DNA of 5,445 nucleotides. Origin: Desulfobulbaceae bacterium. Its GTDB lineage: Bacteria > Desulfobacterota > Desulfobulbia > Desulfobulbales > Desulfocapsaceae. Where the stretch lies: positions 1 to 5,445 of the forward strand of contig JAMOMO010000285.1 in assembly GCA_027067035.1 (NCBI GenBank), in the 5' to 3' direction. The notes under the pieces are model-generated. The model did not search any database and was not told the DNA's origin. It was given only the letters and a program-made list of their open reading frames with translations. The position numbers were made by a program, and so were the translations under genes. Shown here in pieces: positions 1-5,445 of this stretch (its first letter is position 1; every line of letters starts with the position of its first letter).

Positions 1-624
1 GACCCGGTGGTATCCTGTACTGAGATTTCTGCCGATGATTCCCATCAGTGGGAGAAACGGGGTCTGCTGTTCAGGGGATTGAATCTTGGCTGCATGGACA
101 ACCCTGAGAGGGAGGGCGTTAAAGTTTACCGCAAGGGCTGCCGGTTTACTGTCATAGGGGTTTGTGGAACTTCCTGACCCTTCTGTCTGCGCATGTTCGA
201 GAGAAAAGGCACTGTCATCAAGAACAATGGCGTTGATTTTGCCGATGCCAAGTGATGCTATTCTGATTGCAAGTGAACGTACTTTTTCCGAAACAAGAAA
301 AGGATCGCCATATCCCTTTATATAGAGAGTGTTTTCTGAATCAAGGAAGATGTCTGTTGTAAAGTGAAAGTCGGGCCCGAGTAATTCAAGTGCCGCCAGG
401 CTTGTTATCAGTTTTACGGTGGATGCTGGAATAAATGTTTTGCGGAAATTTTTTGAAAACAGGGCCGTGTCACTTTTCATGAGGGCATAGCCCCCGTTTG
501 TGATAAGGCTGTTGAGTTCAGGTATTTCTTTGGTGTGAAGCTGCTGCGGGAGCGTAAGAAAAAGAAAGATGAAGATAACTCCGGCAATAAAGTGACTTTG
601 CCAAAGTGATTTCTGATGAGTCAT
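1..624 (-). CDS. dacB: D-alanyl-D-alanine carboxypeptidase/endopeptidase, PBP4 (DacB, peptidase S13) family, N-terminal part
   Basis: The 208 visible residues match the start of a penicillin-binding protein 4 type enzyme, which trims or cuts peptidoglycan peptides in the periplasm. A hydrophobic stretch at about residues 12-25, after a short N-terminus with a Lys and two His, looks like a signal peptide or anchor; no clear AxA cleavage site is seen. The catalytic SxxK motif is S68-T-V-K71 within PASTVKL, followed by a helix ending in LELLG as usual in S13. GYGDP at 104-108 corresponds to the family's GGGDP-type segment. NPYDSKPAALAVNFNAL (155-171) resembles the conserved segment ahead of the S13 insertion domains. 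The SxN and KTG motifs should lie beyond the left edge, so activity cannot be judged. The ATG at 624 is chosen because the next in-frame Met is at residue 49, past the signal; no good Shine-Dalgarno precedes it, and an in-frame GTG lies three codons upstream. It is co-directional with trpB2, 93 bases away, with a hairpin between. Confidence 0.88.
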   Translation of the reverse strand, partial: MTHQKSLWQSHFIAGVIFIFLFLTLPQQLHTKEIPELNSLITNGGYALMKSDTALFSKNFRKTFIPASTVKLITSLAALELLGPDFHFTTDIFLDSENTLYIKGYGDPFLVSEKVRSLAIRIASLGIGKINAIVLDDSAFSLEHAQTEGSGSSTNPYDSKPAALAVNFNALPLRVVHAAKIQSPEQQTPFLPLMGIIGRNLSTGYHRV

Positions 625-660
625 TACCGGCACGGCATTAAAAATGTTCTGATTTCCCCT

Positions 661-700
661 TGAGGACGTCTGCCGGTGGAATATCACCGGCAGACGCTCA
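661..700 (-). terminator. Strong hairpin after trpB2, probable terminator or attenuator
   Basis: A perfect 12-bp stem pairs 667-678 (CGTCTGCCGGTG) with 685-696 (CACCGGCAGACG) around a 6-base loop (679-684). The outer bases TGAG (661-664) and CTCA (697-700) add four pairs after a 2-base bulge. It begins 17 bases past the trpB2 stop in the direction of transcription. There is no U-tract directly after it; the nearest, five T on the minus strand at 644-640, is 16 bases further on. It may be an intrinsic terminator of poor form, a 3'-end stabilising structure, or a partial block to transcription into dacB. Confidence 0.55.
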
Positions 701-717
701 TGGATTAGAGGGAGAAG

Positions 718-2064
718 TTAAATCTTCGGGAGTTTGGCCATGGATTCTTCAATGGCTTCTTTCGGGTAGTCGTAGTTGTGGAGATCACCTGAAAAGTATC
801 GGTCATAGGAGCCCATGTCGATGAGTCCATGTCCGGAAAAGTTAAAGAGAATGGTCTGTGGCTTGTCGAGCTCACGGGTGGCCTCCAGGATGGCACCGCG
901 GATGGCATGACAGGTCTCAGGTGCCGGAATAATACCCTCTGTTTTCGCAAAAAGGACACCTGCTTCAAAACATTCCAGCTGATGAACTTTGACCGGATCA
1001 ATGATTTTTTCACGTACCATTGCGGATACGATGGGTGCCATACCATGGTAACGCAGGCCACCGGCATGGATTCCCGGAGGAATAAAGTCGTGGCCGAGGG
1101 TGTACATGTTCAGGAGTGGGGTAGTCTGGGCGACATCGCCAAAGTCATATGCCAGGGTTCCCATGGTGAGTGAGGGACAGGAGGCTGGCTCCACACCGAC
1201 AAAACGGATCTTTTTCCCTTCAAGGTAGTCGGGGACGTAAGGAACAGCGAGGCCAGCAAAGTTTGAACCACCACCACAGCATCCCACAATGACATCAGGA
1301 TAGTCACCGGCTATTTCCATCTGTTTTTTTGCCTCAAGTCCGATGATGGACTGGTGCAGGATAACGTGGTTTAAGACGGAGCCGAGGGCGTAATTGGTAT
1401 CATCGCGACCGGCGGCATCCTCAATGGCTTCAGAGATGGCAATACCGAGAGAACCGGCGGTGTCGGGATATTCTTCACGGATCTGCCGGCCGATGTTGGT
1501 GTCCACACTTGGACTTGCCACAATGTCTGCGCCGAAGGTGTGCATCATTGATTTGCGGTAGGGTTTCTGATCAAAGGATACCCGTACCATATAGACCTTA
1601 CAGTCAAGGCCGAATTTCTGGGTTGCAAAGGAGAGTGCGCTGCCCCACTGTCCGGCCCCTGTTTCAGTTGCCAGTCGTTTGATACCTTCCCTGGAGTTAT
1701 AGTATGCCTGTGGAACGGCTGAGTTTGGCTTGTGGGAGCCCACCGGAGAGACACCTTCATTCTTGAAATAGATCCTGGATTTTGTTCCGAGTGCTTTTTC
1801 AAGGCTTCTGGCTCGAACCAGCGGGGCGGGACGCCAGATTTTGAGAACATCGAGGACCTCTTCGGGGATATCGATGAAGCGTTCACCGGACATTTCCTGC
1901 TCAAGAAGAGCCATTGGAAAGATGGCGCCGAGTTTTTCCGGACCCATCGGTTCTTTTGTTTCGGGATCAAGTGGCGGTAACAGACCGTTTGGAATATCGG
2001 GGCCTACATTATACCATTGGGTTGGCATCTCGTCATCTCGAAGGATGATCTTCTTGGTTGTCAT
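718..2064 (-). CDS. trpB: Tryptophan synthase beta chain, TrpB2 type (TrpB-like PLP-dependent enzyme)
   Basis: This is a complete 448-residue fold-type II PLP enzyme, cytoplasmic, expected to join indole and L-serine (or a related activated serine) to give tryptophan. The PLP lysine is K112 in GSHKPNSA. ETGAGQWG at 134-141 holds the catalytic Glu (E134); TrpB1 has ETGAGQHG here. The phosphate-binding loop is GGGSN at 264-268. EGIIPAPETCHA (376-387) and FNFSGHG (408-414, with S410 expected to face the pyridine nitrogen) complete the active site. The N-terminal extension, PTQWYN near 14-19, the Trp in ETGAGQW and SGHG in place of SGRGDKD all mark the TrpB2 branch (TIGR01415-like), and about 450 residues is normal for it, longer than TrpB1. 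No trpA or other trp gene is in the window, so it may salvage indole or act without TrpA; the true substrate is unproven. The ATG at 2064 has AAGGAG six bases upstream. No promoter is evident in the gap before it, so cotranscription with the upstream radical SAM gene is possible. Confidence 0.95.
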   Translation of the reverse strand: MTTKKIILRDDEMPTQWYNVGPDIPNGLLPPLDPETKEPMGPEKLGAIFPMALLEQEMSGERFIDIPEEVLDVLKIWRPAPLVRARSLEKALGTKSRIYFKNEGVSPVGSHKPNSAVPQAYYNSREGIKRLATETGAGQWGSALSFATQKFGLDCKVYMVRVSFDQKPYRKSMMHTFGADIVASPSVDTNIGRQIREEYPDTAGSLGIAISEAIEDAAGRDDTNYALGSVLNHVILHQSIIGLEAKKQMEIAGDYPDVIVGCCGGGSNFAGLAVPYVPDYLEGKKIRFVGVEPASCPSLTMGTLAYDFGDVAQTTPLLNMYTLGHDFIPPGIHAGGLRYHGMAPIVSAMVREKIIDPVKVHQLECFEAGVLFAKTEGIIPAPETCHAIRGAILEATRELDKPQTILFNFSGHGLIDMGSYDRYFSGDLHNYDYPKEAIEESMAKLPKI

Positions 2065-2070
2065 GCTGTT

Positions 2071-2076
2071 CTCCTT
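2071..2076 (-). promoter_or_regulatory. Ribosome binding site of trpB2
   Basis: AAGGAG on the minus strand lies six bases before the ATG at 2064-2062. It fixes the start of trpB2 and is the only strong Shine-Dalgarno among the four genes of the window. Confidence 0.8.
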
Positions 2077-2174
2077 GTTAGAAAAATGCGGGGGTATCTG
2101 TTATTTTCCCCATACTGATTTGAACTGAATACACATCCGTACCATATGGAAGCAGGTTGAAGCAACAGAATTAA

Positions 2175-4733
2175 TTACAGTCTTTTCCATCCTGTTTTTA
2201 TGACCACAGAGGAGAGTAATTCCTCCTGATCTTTCCCGAGGATTGCCGCCATTGCCTCCAGTGGTTTCACACCAGCCTGGCTTGCTTTGCTCAGCAGTTC
2301 CATTGCAACAGTGTCGTCGTCAATCACTTCAAGTCTGAGGACCATGGGGCGGAAATCGATCTCCTTGAGCTTGCCCTTGCGGGTGCGTTTCAGCGTGAAC
2401 CGCTCTGTGGCAAGGAACTCTGCGAGTAATTCATGGTCGTCAGCAGCAAGCCCGGGATGCAGGGTGATTCTGTAGGCACTGATGACCTCCTGGGGAACTT
2501 TGCCGTTACAGAGGTTGATTTCAAGGACTTTGAGTCCCGGAGGCATCTGCCTGTTCATTCTTTCTGCGGTTTTTTCAAGGCTGTCCAGGGGGGCGGGCAG
2601 GTCCATGATGAAATATTCGGCCAGGCTCTGGGTACCCACAGGCAGGGCCGGACCGAAAGAGACCTTGGGGGAGGGGTTGAACCCCTTGGAGAAATTGGTT
2701 TGAATCCTGGCCCGGCGCAGAATCCGAAAGACTATCTGGAGAATCTCCAGATGCCCGAGGTAACAGATGTCTCCCAGCCGGGAATAGCTGACAGTGTAGT
2801 AAAAGTGCTGCTCCTGCTGTAGCCTGGTGTTTTCCGTTTCCTTTTCTGAAGTAAGCTGTTCCCGGGAGGAGGCGCAGTCCGACTTCTGTTTTCTGTCGAT
2901 GACAACCGGTTTGATGGTCTTGAAATCACACAGACCGCACTTCTGGCAGGCATGATAACGGCAGTCGGGGGTGTACGCCTCCTGGTGGGCTTTCTCAAGC
3001 TCCTGTTTCAGAAAAGAGAGATCAATACCACTGCTGAGATGCTGCCAGGGAAGAACTTCATCCATTGCTCTTGTACGCAGAAAATCATCAAGTACAAGGG
3101 AGCATTCTTCAGCAGCTTCCTGCCACCTGGAGAGGTTGAAATAGTCGGACCAGCCGTCAAGGCGTGCTCCTTTGGCCCAGACGGTCTCCAGGAGTTTTGC
3201 CAGGCGTCTGTCGCCCCGGGAGAAGACACCCTCAAGCAGACTCTGTTCCGGGTCATGCCATTTGAGATTGATCCCCTTTCGTGGCAGCAGACCTTTGAGG
3301 CGTGAAATTTTTGAACGGCTCTCCCCGATGGAAATTTGAGCATCCCACTGGAAAGGGGTGTGGGGTTTGGGAACAAAGGTGCCAACGCTCACATTGATCT
3401 GTTGACGTTTTCCCCCGGTTCCGGCCTGGTTCCCGATCTGTCTGGTTTTCCTGGCAAGCTCGGCAATGGCTTCAATATCCTCTTCTGTTTCAGTGGGCAG
3501 GCCGATCATGAAGTAGAGTTTCATGACCTTCCAGCCAAGACCGAAAGCATCTTTTGAGGTGGTGAGGAGATCTGCCTCGGTGATGCCCTTGTTGATGACA
3601 CGGCGTAATCGTTCACTTCCAGCCTCGGGTGCCAGTGTAAAGCCTGTCTTTCTGACCCGTTTGATCTGATCCATCAGGGGCCCGGTCAGTGTGCCCACGC
3701 GCATTGAGGGCATGGAAACAGAGATGGCCTCATCGGCGAAGCGGTCCATGAGTCGGGGCAGTGTGCTGCCAAGACAGGAGTAGTCACCGGTTGACAGGGA
3801 GAGCAGGGCCAGTTCGTTGAAGCCGGAATTTCCGATACCTTTATCGGCAAGTTCAAAAATCTGTTCAGGACTTCGTTCCCGTACTGGTCTGTAAATGATT
3901 CCCGCCTGACAGAAACGACATCCTCTGGTGCAGCCTCTGGCCACTTCCACTCCAAGCCGGTCGTGGACGATTTTTGAATTTGGTACAAGGGGATGGAAAA
4001 GGTGGTCGGATCGGGAGAGATCTGCAAGGACCCGGCGGGTGACAGTGCTGTGCTCCGGATACAGGGCCTGTATTTCCTGTATGCTGCCGTCTTCATTATA
4101 AACGGGGGTGAAGTGGGATGGTATGTATATCCCCGGAATTGTGGCGAGCTGCTCAAGGATGGCTGCGCGGGAGAGCTTTTGTTCCCTGCCTTGACGAATG
4201 GATTCGGCAATCTCGACGATGGCCTCTTCACCATCACCCAGAAGGATGGCATCAAAAAAGTCTGCAACGGGTTCAGGGTTCAGGCTGCAGGAGCCTCCTC
4301 CAAGGATAATGGGCATATCCTCGTCACGATCCGCTGACCGGAGAGGAATCATGGCCAGATCGAGAATTGTGAGAATATTGGTGTAGCAGAGTTCATAGGG
4401 CAGGGTGATCCCAATGAGATCAAAATCTCTCAAGGGGCGGTTGTTCTCAAGGGAACAGAGCGGCAGCCCGCGGGATCGCAGGAGCTCCTCCATGTCCACG
4501 GCAGGGCAGTAACAGCGTTCGGCAAGGACGTTTTCCTGATTGTTTAAAATATGATACAGTATCTGTAAGCCCTGGTGGGACATGCCTATTTCATACAAAT
4601 CCGGAAAGATCAGGGCACAGTGCATGGCTGTCTCCTGCCACTCCTTTACGATGGAGTTGTACTCGTGCCCAAGGTAACGGCCTGGTTTACTTACAAAAGG
4701 TAGTGTTTCTCGCTGCTCGAAATTTTGTTTCAT
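2175..4733 (-). CDS. B12-binding-domain radical SAM protein fused to DUF2344 (TIGR03960/TIGR03936-like), function unknown
   Basis: The 852-residue protein has three parts. Residues about 15-240 look like a cobalamin-binding-type Rossmann domain, with KPGRYLGHEYNSI (16-28), DLYEIGMSH (45-53) and GGG at 145-147. Residues about 255-560 are a radical SAM barrel; C268, C272 and C275 in RGCTRGCRFCQAG form the CxxxCxxC motif for the 4Fe-4S cluster that cleaves S-adenosylmethionine, and LAPEAGSERLR (367-377) and MIGLPTETEEDI (409-420) are typical later strands. A four-Cys group C591, C596, C599, C602 follows, then a charged linker (about 612-643), then a DUF2344 domain (about 645-850) including GHLE, FSKGFNPSPK and FGPALPVG. 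In many Firmicutes the DUF2344 part is a separate neighbouring gene; here it is fused, as I recall for deltaproteobacteria. The reaction is unknown; an RNA- or ribosome-related role has been suspected from gene neighbourhoods elsewhere (recalled). The ATG at 4733 is preceded by CTCCCCC, with no Shine-Dalgarno, but puts the conserved N-terminus at the expected place. Confidence 0.92.
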   Translation of the reverse strand: MKQNFEQRETLPFVSKPGRYLGHEYNSIVKEWQETAMHCALIFPDLYEIGMSHQGLQILYHILNNQENVLAERCYCPAVDMEELLRSRGLPLCSLENNRPLRDFDLIGITLPYELCYTNILTILDLAMIPLRSADRDEDMPIILGGGSCSLNPEPVADFFDAILLGDGEEAIVEIAESIRQGREQKLSRAAILEQLATIPGIYIPSHFTPVYNEDGSIQEIQALYPEHSTVTRRVLADLSRSDHLFHPLVPNSKIVHDRLGVEVARGCTRGCRFCQAGIIYRPVRERSPEQIFELADKGIGNSGFNELALLSLSTGDYSCLGSTLPRLMDRFADEAISVSMPSMRVGTLTGPLMDQIKRVRKTGFTLAPEAGSERLRRVINKGITEADLLTTSKDAFGLGWKVMKLYFMIGLPTETEEDIEAIAELARKTRQIGNQAGTGGKRQQINVSVGTFVPKPHTPFQWDAQISIGESRSKISRLKGLLPRKGINLKWHDPEQSLLEGVFSRGDRRLAKLLETVWAKGARLDGWSDYFNLSRWQEAAEECSLVLDDFLRTRAMDEVLPWQHLSSGIDLSFLKQELEKAHQEAYTPDCRYHACQKCGLCDFKTIKPVVIDRKQKSDCASSREQLTSEKETENTRLQQEQHFYYTVSYSRLGDICYLGHLEILQIVFRILRRARIQTNFSKGFNPSPKVSFGPALPVGTQSLAEYFIMDLPAPLDSLEKTAERMNRQMPPGLKVLEINLCNGKVPQEVISAYRITLHPGLAADDHELLAEFLATERFTLKRTRKGKLKEIDFRPMVLRLEVIDDDTVAMELLSKASQAGVKPLEAMAAILGKDQEELLSSVVIKTGWKRL

Positions 4734-4800
4734 GGGGGAGTCTGTTTGATTGTAATATTCGGCTGGATCAGCAGTAGATCGGCTGAGAAGCGGCGTATTT

Positions 4801-4829
4801 ATTGTATTCCATGCTAGTCATTTACTGAA
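4801..4829 (-). promoter_or_regulatory. Candidate promoter for the radical SAM gene
   Basis: On the minus strand TTCAGT (4829-4824) and TACAAT (4806-4801) are separated by 17 bases. The -10 matches the sigma-70 consensus in five of six positions, the -35 only in three. Transcription would begin about 60 bases before the ATG at 4733. The call is by eye only. Confidence 0.4.
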
Positions 4830-4835
4830 AATAGG

Positions 4836-4865
4836 TTGACTTTACAAGAGGGGATAAGGTATGCA
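4836..4865 (+). promoter_or_regulatory. Candidate promoter for the AMIN-domain gene
   Basis: TTGACT at 4836-4841 is a good -35, matching five of six consensus bases. The best -10 at acceptable spacing is TATGCA (4860-4865, 18 bases away), a poor match. Its -35 lies six bases from that of the opposing candidate promoter, so the two would face away from each other. The leader to the ATG at 4919 would be about 45-50 bases. Confidence 0.35.
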
Positions 4866-4918
4866 AGAAAGTATCTGATTTGTTCCTTAAAAAATAGAGG
4901 GTTACATAGGTATCTTTT

Positions 4919-5445
4919 ATGAAAAGTCGTAGAGCTGTTTTTTCTTTGGGTGTGTTGCTTCTTCTTTTTCTTTTTTCAGGGTCACTGCATGCCGGTGATG
5001 GAATGATTGAGAAGGTGAATTTCCAGGAAGAAGGTGGTGGAATTGAGTCAGTAATCTTTCATCTTGATGGCCCCTGGTTACCAAAAGTATTTGCCTTGAA
5101 AGGTGAGCATCCCCGTGTGGTATTTGATTTTATGGAGACCCGTATGGCGCGGGGGGTGCCGGCTTCTATAGACGCCCGCGGCAAGATGATACGCAAAATT
5201 CGCATGGGGCGGCACAGTAATAAAACCCGGGTTGTGATCGATCTTACAGCAGGGGGAGAGTTTAATTTTGATCAGCAGTTTGATGAGAAAAACAATATCC
5301 TGACCATTCAGCTGTTTGCTGCGGATTTCCCGGCAAAGGAGGAGCAGGACGATACGCTGGGAAAGAAACCTGACCCTGAGGTCGTTGTTGCAACGCAGGA
5401 TTCCGGGATGCAGGAGCTTGAGAGCGGGACTGTTCCGGAAAAGAC
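4919..5445 (+). CDS. Exported AMIN-domain protein, N-terminal part
   Basis: The open frame gives 175 residues and continues past the right edge. Residues 1-25 form a classical signal peptide: MKSRR, a hydrophobic core rich in Leu and Phe (7-19), and a likely signal peptidase I cut after LHA (25). No lipobox Cys is present. Residues about 29-134 look like an AMIN domain (PF11741), a periplasmic beta fold that binds peptidoglycan or helps place envelope proteins: RVVFDF (66-71), then IRKIRMGRHSNKTRVVIDL (91-109), and a closing strand NNILTIQLF (125-133). From about 138 the chain becomes acidic and Pro/Gln/Glu rich (EEQDD, KPDPE), typical of a linker before another domain. That domain is outside the window, so it could be an N-acetylmuramoyl-L-alanine amidase, a PilQ-like secretin, or an AMIN-only protein. 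The ATG at 4919 is the start that yields the signal peptide; only a weak AGG lies eight bases before it. It is transcribed away from the radical SAM gene. Confidence 0.82.
   Translation, partial: MKSRRAVFSLGVLLLLFLFSGSLHAGDGMIEKVNFQEEGGGIESVIFHLDGPWLPKVFALKGEHPRVVFDFMETRMARGVPASIDARGKMIRKIRMGRHSNKTRVVIDLTAGGEFNFDQQFDEKNNILTIQLFAADFPAKEEQDDTLGKKPDPEVVVATQDSGMQELESGTVPEK

Noticed and set aside
624..638. Mini-ORF MPCR (minus strand) whose TAA overlaps the dacB ATG by one base (TAATG), suggesting translational coupling.
   Set aside because: Five codons only, and the nearest purine-rich AGGGGA is about 16 bases upstream, too far for a ribosome site; likely chance.
705..1067. Minus-strand 120-residue frame overlapping the end of trpB2.
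   Set aside because: Out-of-frame shadow with Ser/Pro/Arg-rich, low-complexity translation.
829..1173. Plus-strand open frame of 114 residues inside trpB2.
   Set aside because: It is antisense to a strongly conserved gene, with no domain or ribosome site; a shadow frame.
2065..2174. Trp-type attenuator, T-box, TrpR operator or B12 riboswitch in the gap before trpB2.
   Set aside because: No Trp-codon leader, no alternative hairpins, no T-box or B12-box sequence. Only the 8-base palindrome CCATATGG (2142-2149) and weak promoter-like bits were seen.
2433..2822. Plus-strand 129-residue frame opposite the DUF2344 region.
   Set aside because: Antisense shadow of a conserved domain, no ribosome site.
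3686..4267. Minus-strand 193-residue frame within the radical SAM gene.
   Set aside because: Out of frame with the conserved protein; composition is unlike a real protein and no motif is present.
4861..4878. Short plus-strand ORF MQESI before the AMIN gene as a possible leader peptide.
   Set aside because: It overlaps the candidate -10, has AAGG too close to its ATG, and shows no regulatory codons or hairpins after it.

Overview
The window carries four protein genes and no RNA genes, mobile elements or CRISPR arrays that I can see. Three genes lie on the minus strand and one, cut by the right edge, on the plus strand. The gene types suggest a Gram-negative, probably anaerobic bacterium, and a Desulfobacterota (deltaproteobacterial, Desulfobulbales-like) origin is my best guess. 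The signs are a standalone TrpB2-type tryptophan synthase beta chain, a fused B12-type radical SAM/DUF2344 protein, and exported proteins concerned with the cell wall (S13 peptidase, AMIN domain). The taxonomic call is inference only.

Layout from left to right. Positions 1-624 (minus) hold the N-terminal 208 residues of a D-Ala-D-Ala carboxypeptidase of the PBP4/DacB (peptidase S13) family; its C-terminus runs off the left edge. A strong hairpin (661-700) fills most of the 93-base gap to the next gene. Positions 718-2064 (minus) encode a complete TrpB2-type PLP enzyme of 448 residues with a good Shine-Dalgarno site. A 109-base gap (2066-2174 approximately) without a convincing promoter or terminator follows. 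Positions 2175-4733 (minus) encode an 852-residue radical SAM protein with an N-terminal B12-binding-like domain and a C-terminal DUF2344 domain. The 185-base gap 4734-4918 is a divergent promoter region with candidate promoters facing away from each other. From 4919 to the right edge (plus) runs an exported AMIN-domain protein, incomplete at its C-terminus.

The minus-strand order of transcription is radical SAM gene, trpB2, dacB. The radical SAM gene and trpB2 could share a transcript, because no terminator is visible between them. The hairpin after trpB2 probably ends or attenuates that transcript before dacB. I see no clear biochemical pathway joining the three. The two exported proteins at the ends both point to peptidoglycan or envelope work, but they are not in one operon. 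I found no clear sign of a new multi-gene system. The best leads are the uncharacterised radical SAM/DUF2344 fusion, with a Tyr in place of the usual cobalamin-binding His and an extra four-Cys cluster, and the trpB2 gene that sits next to it without trpA.
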